Source: an uncultured Clostridia bacterium (lineage in GTDB: Bacteria; Bacillota; Clostridia; Oscillospirales; Ruminococcaceae). Taken from it: a stretch of 64,000 bases of DNA. This document shows, in pieces, positions 7,384-15,920 of this stretch. A program made the position numbers and the translations under genes. Numbering within the stretch: the stretch's first letter is position 1; each line of letters starts with the position of its first letter. The DNA is taken from positions 62,001 to 126,000 of the forward strand of contig CANRAS010000004.1 of NCBI GenBank assembly GCA_947628655.1. The letters run 5' to 3'. The notes below the pieces were generated by a model. That model had not been told where the DNA came from and did no database searches. It saw nothing but the letters and a program-made list of their open reading frames with translations.

Positions 7384-8469
7384 CTAGTCGCCGAAAGAAA
7401 TACCGATACTTCTGGCGGTTTTTACCATATTGCAGTCCTCTTCGACAAATTTCGTTTTCATAGCTACATCGGCAAGCGGATTTTCCGTGATTTTGCCGTC
7501 AACCATAGCGACGGTATAGCCGAATTTCTCGTGACGTAAAAGCGTTGCCGCGTGTGAGCCGAACTGCGTTGCGAGAACTCTGTCATAAGCGGACGGAGAG
7601 CCGCCGCGCAGGATATGACCCGGAACGACCGTTCTCGTTTCCAGTCCCGTTTTTGCCTCTATTGCCTTTGCAATGCGCGCCGTTGCGGTAACTTCGCCGC
7701 GGTCGGCGCGAGCCTTTGCGCGTTCTTTCTTCTTCATCTTAGCCTCTTCCACATCAAACGCGCCCTCCGCTACGGCGATTATTGAGAACGCTTTTCCCAT
7801 ATCCGCGCGGTGCTGGCAGGCTTTTGCGACTTTATCAATATCAAAGGGTATTTCGGGGATAAGGATAATATCCGCGCCGCCCGCAACTCCGCTGTAAAGC
7901 GTAAGCCAGCCCGCTTTGTTTCCCATAATCTCGATTACCATTATTCTGCTGTGGGAATTTGCGGTCGTGTGTATGCGGTCGATAACCTCCGTGCCTATGT
8001 CAACGGCGGTGTGGAAACCGAACGTTACATCTGTGCCGTAAATATCGTTGTCAATCGTTTTCGGAAGTCCGATAACGTGAAGTCCCTCCTCGGACAGCAT
8101 ATTTGCCGTTTTGTGCGTACCGTTTCCGCCGAGAGTGAAAAGGCAGTCGAGTTTCAGGTCTTTGTAGGTCTGTTTCATTTCCTTTACCTTGTCAACCTTG
8201 TCGTCCTCGATAATCTGCATCATCTTGAACGGAGTGCGCTTTGTGCCGAGGATAGTGCCGCCCGTTGTGAGTATGCCCGAAAAATCAGACGGCGACATTT
8301 CCTTGTATACGCCGTGTATAAGACCGTGATACCCGTCGTGGATACCGATTATATCCACCTTGTCCTCGCCGAACTGCTCGTATGTCGCTTTTGCAACGCC
8401 GCGTATTGTGGCGTTCAGTCCGGGGCAGTCGCCGCCGCTTGTAAGGATACCGATTTTAAGTTTTGCCAT
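7384..8469 (-). CDS. pfkA: 6-phosphofructokinase
   Basis: 361 residues. It phosphorylates fructose 6-phosphate to the 1,6-bisphosphate, the committed step of glycolysis. Markers: GILTSGGDCPGLNA near the N-terminus, GGNGTHKTA (114-122), LPKTIDNDI (135-143), the substrate-binding run IMVIEIMGNKAGWL, and GHILRGGSPSAYDR. By alignment with the E. coli enzyme the Gly104 position is Gly (usual in ATP-users) whereas the Gly124 position is Lys137 (usual in PPi-users), a combination known in group III enzymes, so the phosphoryl donor is uncertain. GGAGG precedes the ATG. It is the last gene of a dnaD-dnaI-pfkA run, 39 bases after dnaI. Confidence 0.93.
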   Translation of the reverse strand: MAKLKIGILTSGGDCPGLNATIRGVAKATYEQFGEDKVDIIGIHDGYHGLIHGVYKEMSPSDFSGILTTGGTILGTKRTPFKMMQIIEDDKVDKVKEMKQTYKDLKLDCLFTLGGNGTHKTANMLSEEGLHVIGLPKTIDNDIYGTDVTFGFHTAVDIGTEVIDRIHTTANSHSRIMVIEIMGNKAGWLTLYSGVAGGADIILIPEIPFDIDKVAKACQHRADMGKAFSIIAVAEGAFDVEEAKMKKKERAKARADRGEVTATARIAKAIEAKTGLETRTVVPGHILRGGSPSAYDRVLATQFGSHAATLLRHEKFGYTVAMVDGKITENPLADVAMKTKFVEEDCNMVKTARSIGISFGD

Positions 8470-8508
8470 AGTTATATACCTCCGTTATTTATTTTTACCG
8501 CAAAAGCC

Positions 8509-9480
8509 TTATGAAAGCTCCATACGGTTATCATTGCCCGAAAAGAACAGCACTTTCATACTGAACATTCTCGAAAAAAGCCTGTCCTGATACCGCTCTT
8601 TCAGTTCATAAGCGGTAAGGTTTGTGTTTATAATCATCTGCAGTCCGTGGTTTTGCCGTGTGTTGATTATCTCGTAAAGCGCGGAAACCGCCCAGTCTGT
8701 GTTGTTTTCCGCTCCCAAATCGTCGAGGATAAGGAGGTCGGCGCTTGTCACAAGCGTCATAGTGTCGCCCTCCGCTCTGTTGAACTGCTCGTTCTGTATT
8801 TTCTTGATAAGCGTAGGCAAAGAGCCGTAAATTACGCAAAATCCCTTTTTTAAGACCTCGTTTGCAATCGCGAGTGAAAGGTGCGTTTTCCCAAGTCCCG
8901 TAGCGCCGAGCATAAGTATGCCGTTTCCTTTTTCGGAGAAATTATCGGCGTAATTCTTGCAGAACGCGAGATTATCGTTCATTATTTCAAAAGGGGAGGC
9001 GTCGTCGCCGTCGTCTGCGGTTTTCGGGTAACGGCTCAGATCGAAGTTGTCGAAACGGCTGCGCGACAGCGGCGCGTTTTCGTTAAGTTCCGCCGCCGCT
9101 ATTTCGTTTGAAATTCTGCACAGACATTCGCACCATTCGTTTCCCGTATTGCCCGTGTCCCTGCATTTTTTACAGTTGTATATCGGGTCGAGATAATCCG
9201 CGGGATAGCCGTTTTTTTCGAGGAGTTCGTCCATTTGCCCCCGAATTTGTTTGATATTATCTATCACCTTGTCTATCTTAGCAACAGCGTCCCTGCTTTT
9301 GTCAAGGGCTAAATTCATTATTTGTCCCATAGTATGCATAAGCTGTTGTTCGAGTTCGGCGTATTGGGGCAGTTTGTTCATGACCTCTGTTCGGCGGTTT
9401 GCCTCTGTTTTGGTATTCTTCGCGCGCACTTCATTCAGCTTATTCAGCGCCTCGTCAAGATATATCTTATTTAATCTCAT
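8509..9480 (-). CDS. dnaI: DnaC/DnaI-type helicase-loader ATPase
   Basis: 323 residues, AAA+ ATPase that loads or remodels the replicative helicase. An N-terminal helical region is followed by a zinc-ribbon-like cluster (CKKCRDTGNTGNEWCEC, near residue 104), then Walker A LGATGLGKTHLSLAIANE, Walker B LLILDDLGAEN, sensor I IINTNLT and an Arg-finger-like RLFSRMFS near the end. It follows the DnaD-like gene by 16 bases, the usual Firmicutes loader pairing. It could be a general DnaC-like protein rather than strict DnaI; the N-terminal zinc cluster favours DnaI. Confidence 0.88.
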   Translation of the reverse strand: MRLNKIYLDEALNKLNEVRAKNTKTEANRRTEVMNKLPQYAELEQQLMHTMGQIMNLALDKSRDAVAKIDKVIDNIKQIRGQMDELLEKNGYPADYLDPIYNCKKCRDTGNTGNEWCECLCRISNEIAAAELNENAPLSRSRFDNFDLSRYPKTADDGDDASPFEIMNDNLAFCKNYADNFSEKGNGILMLGATGLGKTHLSLAIANEVLKKGFCVIYGSLPTLIKKIQNEQFNRAEGDTMTLVTSADLLILDDLGAENNTDWAVSALYEIINTRQNHGLQMIINTNLTAYELKERYQDRLFSRMFSMKVLFFSGNDNRMELS

Positions 9481-9496
9481 AATTATTCACCAAAAG

Positions 9497-10528
9497 CTAT
9501 TTTTTATAGTTTTTCATAACCCTGCTCATAACCTTATCAACATCGAACGAGGATTTTTTGTCCTCATCTTTTATGACAGGCTTTTTCGCCTGCTTGTAAT
9601 TATTCCTGCCCGTCGGATTTTTAAATTCCTCGTCGAATTTTTTCGCCTGCGCGGGTGTGACAACGCCGTTTAATTTCCAATTTTCCAACACCTTGTTTGC
9701 ATACGGGAAAGTCCACTTTCCTATGCTGTCAACCGTCTTTTGGTAAGCGAGCATTATCATTTCCTCGCCGAACTGCCAGTCTGCTGCCCACGTCTTGATA
9801 TATTCGCGGTTGCTTTGGGTGATGTTCTGAATTCCCAGCTTTTCGCAGATGCGGTTTTCAATACCGCTCTGCTTTTCGAGATTGCTTATTTTCTCATCGG
9901 CAAGCTGAACGGTCATAATGCCCTCGTTCGCCCAATCTTCCGCGACCTTTGATATGTAAGCGGGCGCAGCCTTTCCGACTTTAAAGCAATACCCCACAAG
10001 CATAAGCGCGACGTCGCACGGCAGACCGTAATGCTCTACAAGCTGAACTATCGTTTGGCGTTCGTTGTTTTTAAGTAATCTTCCGAACATCTTTTCGCTT
10101 TCGTCAACGAGCATTTTCACTTCGGGAGAACTGTTTATGCTTTCGGCAATGCTCCCGTTTGACAAAACGGCGGGTTTCGCCTTTCTGACGGGCTTTTTAT
10201 CTTCCTTTGCGGGAATATCGGGCAAGGCTATCTGTAAATCGCCGTCCTGCTCCGCTACAGCGTTCGCGACAACCGCGTTCTTTGTGCTTTTCGTGCGTAT
10301 AATCCCGCGCTGAACCCAAAACTGCAACGCGTCCTCAAGTTCTCCGATTTCCTCAAAGCCGAGTTCCGCGCGCAGTACTTCGGCGGTGAAATACTCCCCG
10401 CCGTGACGCATAAGATAAAGCAGAAGTTTCAGCGAGTTTCCGCTTGCTATCTTGATATATTTATCCACAACGCTTGACGGAACAGCGAACACCTTGTTCC
10501 ATTCTCCCGCGTTCAACGAATATTCCAT
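9497..10528 (-). CDS. DnaD/DnaB-like replication initiation protein
   Basis: 343 residues from the ATG at 10528 (AGGAG just upstream); the frame extends 8 codons further but without a site. The N-terminus (VVDKYIKIASGNSLKLLLYLMRHGGEYFTAEVLRAEL) resembles the winged-helix DnaD N-terminal domain, a Lys/Pro-rich linker follows, and two DnaD-domain (DnaB_2) copies can be seen, the second with FPYANKVLENWKLNGVVTPAQ, matching the family's aromatic-Tyr-x3-Leu-x2-Trp pattern. With the adjacent DnaI-like ATPase it would open and load helicase at replication origins or restart sites. Confidence 0.85.
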   Translation of the reverse strand: MEYSLNAGEWNKVFAVPSSVVDKYIKIASGNSLKLLLYLMRHGGEYFTAEVLRAELGFEEIGELEDALQFWVQRGIIRTKSTKNAVVANAVAEQDGDLQIALPDIPAKEDKKPVRKAKPAVLSNGSIAESINSSPEVKMLVDESEKMFGRLLKNNERQTIVQLVEHYGLPCDVALMLVGYCFKVGKAAPAYISKVAEDWANEGIMTVQLADEKISNLEKQSGIENRICEKLGIQNITQSNREYIKTWAADWQFGEEMIMLAYQKTVDSIGKWTFPYANKVLENWKLNGVVTPAQAKKFDEEFKNPTGRNNYKQAKKPVIKDEDKKSSFDVDKVMSRVMKNYKK

Positions 10529-10572
10529 TGCAACTCCTAAGTCTAAACACATTCAATCCGAAGATTATATAT

Positions 10573-10601
10573 ATTGTAACTCATTTTCGTCAATTTTTCA
10601 A
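10573..10601 (-). promoter_or_regulatory. Promoter of the dnaD-dnaI-pfkA run
   Basis: Minus-strand TTGAAA (10596-10601), 17-base spacer, TACAAT (10573-10578). An alternative overlapping reading is TTGACG-N18-TATAAT. The -35 region overlaps the last codons of the P-type ATPase gene. Confidence 0.5.
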
Positions 10602-12937
10602 GAGGATTTTTCGGTTTTGTCCATAATTTTGTTTACAAGCCTGCTCAAACCGAACCTCGCGCTCCATACAGTCACGATAAGAACGGCAAGCACGATAAGT
10701 TCTTTAGGGGATAACGGCGTGAGATTAAATAATCCCCGCAAAGGGCTTGGAATTATCGGCACAAGACAGAACACAGCCGCCAGCACCGTAAACATAACGA
10801 CCCGCCACCTGTTGAACGGTACGCATACGCACCAAAGCGAACAAAAGCACGCCGCGCCCATAAGCAGTGTAGCCATAGTCGAAATTTCTTCGGCGGGGAA
10901 ACTGAAAACGGCTCGCGACGCCATTATCAGCAGAACGCCGAGCGCCGCCGAGATACCTCCGGGCAAAGCCTTTCGCATAACGTTTGACAAAAAACTTCCG
11001 CGCACTAAATTGTGGTTCGGCTCTAAAGTGAGCAGGAAAGACGGCGCGCCGATAGTCAGCGCAGAAACAAGCGTCATCTGTATCGGACTGTAAGGATATG
11101 TATACGGCAAAAACAGAAACGCAGCGGCAAGCAGAAACGAGAACGTCGTCTTGACAAGAAACAGCGCGGCGGAACGCTGTATATTATTGATACACCGCCG
11201 ACCTTCTTCCACGACAAGCGGCATAGACGCGAAATCGTTGTTCATAAGTACTATTTGCGATACCGCACGCGCCGCGTCGCTGCCCGCCTGTATCGTCACG
11301 GAACAGTCCGACTCCCTGAGCGCGGGAACGTCGTTTACGCCGTCGCCCGTCATTGCCGTTTTGTGTCCGTTCGCTTTCAGCGCCTTGATTATCGCGAGTT
11401 TCTGGTTTGGCGTTACTCTGCCGAAAACGGAGCATTTTTCCACAAGCGCGGGAAGTTCCTCGTCCGAAACGTTCGCCATATCAACGAAATTATCGGCGTT
11501 GTCAAGCCCCGCGCGTATCGCAATTCCCGAAACGGTTTTCGGGTCGTCGCCCGAAATTACTTTAAGAGCAACGCCCTGTTTTTTGAAGTATTCGAGAACT
11601 TTCGGCGCGGAGGCGCGGATTTTGTCCGACATAATAATAAGCGCCTTTGCGGAAATATCGTCGGGGAGCAGGTTTTCGCCGAGCGGTTTGTCCGAATGTG
11701 CCAAAACAAGCGTTCTGAACCCGCCCGACGTGAATTTTTCGCACTTTTCGGCTATATCGGCATAGCGTTCCCCCAAAACAAACGTAGGCGCACCCACGGC
11801 TATTGTGCCGATTTTTTCAAATTCAGCGGCGCTCCACTTCCTTGCCGACGAAAAAGCGACCGTCTTTTTGGCGGTGTAATCGCTTTTGCTGCCAAATTTG
11901 TCAATTATCGCCTGCAAAGTAGGGTTAGCGTCCTTGAAAGCGCCCGCAAACGCGCAAAGGGCGGTGTTATAATCAAATTTGCCGTCAAGAGGGGCGGTTT
12001 CGGTTATTTCCTGCGTACCCTCCGTAATCGTTCCCGTTTTGTCCAGACACAGAACATCAACGCGGGCAAGCGTTTCAACACAGTACAAATCCTGGCACAG
12101 CGTTTTCTTTTGCGCGAGCTTTATAGAACTAATCGCGAGCGCCACGCTTGTAAGCAGTACAAGTCCTTCGGGTATCATACCGATAAGCGCGGCGACGGAG
12201 GAAACTATCCCTTTTTCAAACGTTTCGTGCGCCACAAGGAACGCTTTCAGAAAGAAAACGACCCCGAACGGTATAATGCAGTAAGCCACTATCTTGATTA
12301 TCCTGTCTATAGCGTTCATCATATCGGAAGAACGCTTTTTGATATACTTAGAACCGCTCGTTATCTTTCCCGAAGTGGACTCCGCGCCGACGTTCACCGC
12401 CTGCGCTTTGACGCTCCCCGAAACAAGGAAACTGCCCGAAATCAGCATATCTCCCGCTTTTTTAAACACGGCGTCGCTTTCGCCCGTTATAAGACTTTCG
12501 TTTGTTTCACACTCGCCCTCTATCACAACGGCGTCGGCGCAGACCTGCTTTCCCGAAGAAAGCAGTATTATGTCGTCTTTTACAACATCGCTCACGGGCA
12601 TTTCTGTTTCTCTGCCGTCCCGCAGAACGTGAGCTTTCGGCGCGGAGATGATAAGAAGTTTATCAATTACTCGCTTAGAACGTATTTCCTGCACAATGCC
12701 TATGACGATATTAAAGAAAATAATCATCATAAACAGCGCGTTCTTGGGGCTTTTCGCGATAAGCACCAAAACGGCAAGCGCGACGTTTATCAAGTTAAAA
12801 AAAGTAAATATATTATCGAAGAAAATCCGCTTTACACTTTTCGTTTTAACGTCCATATCGCCGTTGCTAAGACCCTGTTCGGTTCTTTGGTGCGCCTCGG
12901 CGGAAGTAAGCCCCGTATTCGGGTTTGTTTTGTTCAT
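10598..12937 (-). CDS. Cation-translocating P-type ATPase
   Basis: 779 residues, membrane-embedded, E1-E2 type. Motifs: the actuator-domain TGES (LITGESDAV), IPEGL in the M4 segment (normally PEGLP in Ca2+/Na+ pumps), the phosphorylated Asp in CLDKTGTITEG (about residue 299), GRVTPNQKLAIIKAL and MTGDGVNDVPALRESD, then a six-helix C-terminal membrane domain. There is no N-terminal heavy-metal-binding domain or CPx motif, so it is not a copper/zinc exporter. The sequence resembles CtpE/YfgQ-like subfamilies; Ca2+ or another divalent/monovalent cation is the best guess. It has a consensus promoter; the downstream dnaD promoter overlaps its 3' end. Confidence 0.92.
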   Translation of the reverse strand: MNKTNPNTGLTSAEAHQRTEQGLSNGDMDVKTKSVKRIFFDNIFTFFNLINVALAVLVLIAKSPKNALFMMIIFFNIVIGIVQEIRSKRVIDKLLIISAPKAHVLRDGRETEMPVSDVVKDDIILLSSGKQVCADAVVIEGECETNESLITGESDAVFKKAGDMLISGSFLVSGSVKAQAVNVGAESTSGKITSGSKYIKKRSSDMMNAIDRIIKIVAYCIIPFGVVFFLKAFLVAHETFEKGIVSSVAALIGMIPEGLVLLTSVALAISSIKLAQKKTLCQDLYCVETLARVDVLCLDKTGTITEGTQEITETAPLDGKFDYNTALCAFAGAFKDANPTLQAIIDKFGSKSDYTAKKTVAFSSARKWSAAEFEKIGTIAVGAPTFVLGERYADIAEKCEKFTSGGFRTLVLAHSDKPLGENLLPDDISAKALIIMSDKIRASAPKVLEYFKKQGVALKVISGDDPKTVSGIAIRAGLDNADNFVDMANVSDEELPALVEKCSVFGRVTPNQKLAIIKALKANGHKTAMTGDGVNDVPALRESDCSVTIQAGSDAARAVSQIVLMNNDFASMPLVVEEGRRCINNIQRSAALFLVKTTFSFLLAAAFLFLPYTYPYSPIQMTLVSALTIGAPSFLLTLEPNHNLVRGSFLSNVMRKALPGGISAALGVLLIMASRAVFSFPAEEISTMATLLMGAACFCSLWCVCVPFNRWRVVMFTVLAAVFCLVPIIPSPLRGLFNLTPLSPKELIVLAVLIVTVWSARFGLSRLVNKIMDKTEKSS

Positions 12938-13013
12938 TTTGCCTCCGTGTAATGGGTAAATTTAAGTTAAAAAGCCGTGCCGATTTAAGACGGACAGCCT
13001 CTCCCTTACTATT

Positions 13014-13041
13014 ATTATAACATTTTTTACAATATTGTCAA
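13014..13041 (-). promoter_or_regulatory. Promoter of the P-type ATPase gene
   Basis: Minus-strand TTGACA (13036-13041), 16-base spacer, TATAAT (13014-13019), about 75 bases before the ATG at 12937. Confidence 0.8.
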
Positions 13042-13081
13042 GACAAAGTATGATAGATTTATGAAAATTTTTAAATTGCAC

Positions 13082-13110
13082 TTGATTTTAAACCACAATT
13101 GTGTTATAAT
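13082..13110 (+). promoter_or_regulatory. Promoter of citrate synthase gene
   Basis: TTGATT (13082-13087), 17-base spacer, TATAAT (13105-13110). It gives a leader of about 80 bases before the ATG at 13200. Confidence 0.7.
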
Positions 13111-13199
13111 TGCTATAAGGGGTCTTTTTCGATTCCGAACCTGCCGCTTTTTAGGCTGAGTATTAGATTGTGCTATGTTACGACAGGAGGAAGATTAAT

Positions 13200-14537
13200 A
13201 TGGGGAACCAAATAAAAGATTATGCTTACGAAAAGCAGGAGCTTTGCAAAAAGAACGACGAGATTTCAAACGACTTGTACGAGCAGTACGGCGTAAACCG
13301 CGGACTTCGTGATATAAACGGCAAAGGCGTACTTACGGGGCTTACTTCCATATCGAAAATGGTTTCGTTTAAAATGGTAGACGGTGCGGAAACGCCCTGC
13401 GACGGGGAACTCTGGTACAGAGGCTATAATATGAAAGAGCTTGTTACGATGTGCGGGGAACACGGTTTCGGCTTTGAACGCACGGCGTATCTGCTTATAT
13501 TCGGCGAAATGCCCACTCCCGAACAGACGGAGGAGTTTAAGAAAGTTCTGGGCGAATGCCGCTGTCTGCCGACAAACTTCACACGCGACGTAATTATGAA
13601 AGCGCCGAGCAAGGACGTTATGAACTCTATGACGCGCAGTATTTTAACGCTTGCGTCTTACGACGATACAACGCTTTCGGGGGAGTATGCCGACAGCCTT
13701 TACCAATGTATACTTCTTATCGCGCGTTTTCCGATGCTTGCGGCGTACGCTTATCACGCGTACAATCACTATGAAAACGATGAAAGTATGTACATTCACC
13801 GTCCCGACCCCGAACTTTCAACGGCGGAAAACCTTTTGCTTATGCTCCGTCCCGACAAGAAGTATACGGAACTTGAGGCAAAGGTGCTTGATGTGGCGCT
13901 TATGCTCCATATGGAACACGGCGGCGGAAACAACTCAACATTCACAACGCGCGTTGTCACCTCGTCGGGTTCGGATACCTATTCTACGATAGCGGCGGCG
14001 ATGTCGTCGCTTAAAGGACCAAAACACGGCGGCGCAAACATAAAGGTTATGGAAATGATGCAGAATATCCGCGATAATGTCAAGGATATAAAGGATTATT
14101 ACGAAGTGAGCGCATACCTCGCGAAGATTTTGGCGGGCGAGGCTTTCGACCGCAAGGGGCTGATTTACGGTATGGGTCACGCGGTATATTCGCTGTCCGA
14201 CCCGCGCGAGCGTATTCTGAAAGCGTTCGTTGAAAAACTTGCGGCCGAGAAGAACCGCGAGGACGATTTGCTCCTCTACAAATATGTCGAGGACGCCGCG
14301 CCGAAACTTATCGCGCAAAAGCGCAAGATAATCAAGGGCGTATCGCCGAATGTCGATTTTTACAGCGGTTTTGTTTACGATATGCTCGGTATTCCGAACG
14401 AACTTTACACGGCTATTTTCGCTATAGCGAGAATTGTCGGCTGGAGCGCGCACCGCATGGAGGAACTCAGCACCGCAAGCAAAATAATCCGTCCCGCGTA
14501 TATGAGCGTTATGAAAAAGCGCGGGCAGGGCGAATAA
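13200..14537 (+). CDS. gltA: Citrate synthase
   Basis: 445 residues from the ATG at 13200, which follows GGAGGAAGATTAAT; the frame opens ten codons earlier without a site. It condenses oxaloacetate and acetyl-CoA to citrate, here probably supplying 2-oxoglutarate for glutamate and the arginine genes in this window. Markers are GVLTGLTSISKM, LWYRGYNMKELV, MLHMEHGGGNNSTF, catalytic His in KGPKHGGANIKVM, GMGHAVYSLSDPRE with the second catalytic His/Arg, and VDFYSGFVYDMLGIP with the catalytic Asp. Monocistronic, with promoter and terminator. A 2-methylcitrate synthase activity cannot be excluded from sequence. Confidence 0.93.
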   Translation: MGNQIKDYAYEKQELCKKNDEISNDLYEQYGVNRGLRDINGKGVLTGLTSISKMVSFKMVDGAETPCDGELWYRGYNMKELVTMCGEHGFGFERTAYLLIFGEMPTPEQTEEFKKVLGECRCLPTNFTRDVIMKAPSKDVMNSMTRSILTLASYDDTTLSGEYADSLYQCILLIARFPMLAAYAYHAYNHYENDESMYIHRPDPELSTAENLLLMLRPDKKYTELEAKVLDVALMLHMEHGGGNNSTFTTRVVTSSGSDTYSTIAAAMSSLKGPKHGGANIKVMEMMQNIRDNVKDIKDYYEVSAYLAKILAGEAFDRKGLIYGMGHAVYSLSDPRERILKAFVEKLAAEKNREDDLLLYKYVEDAAPKLIAQKRKIIKGVSPNVDFYSGFVYDMLGIPNELYTAIFAIARIVGWSAHRMEELSTASKIIRPAYMSVMKKRGQGE

Positions 14538-14547
14538 ACAGTATATT

Positions 14548-14577
14548 AAGCAGGCGCATAGGGCGTCTGCTTATTTT
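14548..14577 (+). terminator. Terminator after citrate synthase
   Basis: AAGCAGGCGC and GCGTCTGCTT pair around a short loop, followed by ATTTTT. It isolates the citrate synthase gene from the next operon. Confidence 0.8.
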
Positions 14578-14601
14578 TGTATTAATATTTTAACAAAACA
14601 C

Positions 14602-14630
14602 TTGAAAAATTATAAGTTTAGTTGTATAAT
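14602..14630 (+). promoter_or_regulatory. Promoter of the 14.7-28.3 kb operon
   Basis: TTGAAA (14602-14607), 17-base spacer, TATAAT (14625-14630). Because transcription starts near 14637, the ATG at 14622 cannot be the start of the first gene; the ATG at 14682 can. Confidence 0.75.
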
Positions 14631-14681
14631 GTATATGTAGGCGTATGTCTTGCTGAAAAAATGCGAAAAGGGGTTGCTTTG

Positions 14682-15920
14682 ATGCTTAACGAAAAAGTCA
14701 CCGTTATAATAGGCGGGAAAAACTACAGACTTAGGACGGACAATTCAAAACAGTTGTATGCCGCCGCGCTGGACGTTGATTCCAGACTTGCGGAATACTG
14801 CGACGCCGACCGTGATATGCGAAAAGAGGACGCGGCGGTTTTGGCGGCGCTGGACTGCTATAACGAACTGAACGAACTTAAATCAAAGTGCGCGGAGTAT
14901 GCTTTGGAACTTGAAAAGACTAAAAAAACCGAGAATGACGCGAAATCCGCGCTCGAAGAGAATAAAAGGCTTAAAGAGGACAACGAGAAACTCAAAAGCA
15001 TTAAGTCCGACTATGACAAGCTGTCCAAACGCTTTTCCGAACTTGAGGGAAAGAACGAACAGTTAGCCGAAACGCTAAAGGAGGCAAATGCCAAAGCGGC
15101 AGAGTGCAATTCCCTGAAAAAAGAGGCGGACAATGCACAGAAAACGTCAAGCGACCTTGCAAAGAAGAATGAACAGCTTTCCGTGTCGGCGAACGAAAGC
15201 AAGAAGATGATAGACGACCTCAAAAAACAGCTTGCCGATAAGGAAAAGCAAATTTCCGAACTTTCGGCGGAGCGCACCCGCACAGTCACCATAGGCGAGG
15301 AGAATAAACGGCTTATGGAGAAACTTGAAAAGGCGGAGAATTTTGAGGAGGCTTTTCAGCGGGAGAAAAAGCGCGCGGAAACTGCGGAGAAAGAGCGCGA
15401 CGCTTTAAAGAGCGCCAACGAGAAACTGAATAAGAGCGTTTCCGAATACAAGTCACAGCAGGCTCAAAGCGCGGGAAATTCCGACACGGAGAAGAAACTG
15501 AAAGAAGAACTTGAAGTTCAAAACGCAAAGCATACACAGCTAAGCCGTGATTACGAAGAACTTTCGGCGGCGTATGACGAACTTGACAAGGAGAAAAAGG
15601 CGTTGGAAAGCCGAAATTCTCAGCTTGAAAGCGGCGGCGCGGACGTAAGGAAAGCGCAGAGCGAACTTTTAAAGGCGCAAAAAGAACTCGACGAACTGAA
15701 AGTGAAGTTTTCGCAGATAGAAAGCGAAAACAACGCGCTTAAAAAAGCGGAAAACGGCGAAAATATAAGAAAGCAGGCTGAAGAAAGCAAAAAACGCGCC
15801 GATGATTATATGCTGAAAAACGCGGAACTCGAAAAAGAGAACAAGGCGCTGAAAAAGACAAATTCATCGCTGAATAAACAGCTTAAAGAAATGCTGGAGG
15901 ACGGGCAGTTATCTCTATGA
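14682..15920 (+). CDS. ZapA-like domain with a very long coiled coil
   Basis: 412 residues from the ATG at 14682, chosen because an upstream ATG lies within the promoter. The first 90 or so residues (KVTVIIGGKNYRLRTDNSKQ, then LDVDSRLAEYC) match ZapA, the small FtsZ-ring-associated protein. Normal ZapA ends after about 100 residues; here roughly 320 residues of nearly unbroken Lys/Glu/Leu heptad sequence follow. Cytoplasmic, presumably an extended dimer or tetramer. Its stop overlaps the U32 peptidase start by ATGA, a gene pairing seen in other Firmicutes. Role inferred: division-site scaffold. The coiled coil could inflate similarity to other filaments, so only the N-terminal domain supports ZapA. 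Confidence 0.78.
   Translation: MLNEKVTVIIGGKNYRLRTDNSKQLYAAALDVDSRLAEYCDADRDMRKEDAAVLAALDCYNELNELKSKCAEYALELEKTKKTENDAKSALEENKRLKEDNEKLKSIKSDYDKLSKRFSELEGKNEQLAETLKEANAKAAECNSLKKEADNAQKTSSDLAKKNEQLSVSANESKKMIDDLKKQLADKEKQISELSAERTRTVTIGEENKRLMEKLEKAENFEEAFQREKKRAETAEKERDALKSANEKLNKSVSEYKSQQAQSAGNSDTEKKLKEELEVQNAKHTQLSRDYEELSAAYDELDKEKKALESRNSQLESGGADVRKAQSELLKAQKELDELKVKFSQIESENNALKKAENGENIRKQAEESKKRADDYMLKNAELEKENKALKKTNSSLNKQLKEMLEDGQLSL

Noticed and set aside
11255-12952. 565-residue plus-strand frame opposite the P-type ATPase gene
   Set aside because: Arg/Phe/Tyr-rich shadow of the ATPase; the ATPase has all diagnostic motifs and its own promoter.
14622-14681. Upstream ATG for the ZapA-like protein
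   Set aside because: It lies inside the -10 region of the promoter at 14602-14630.
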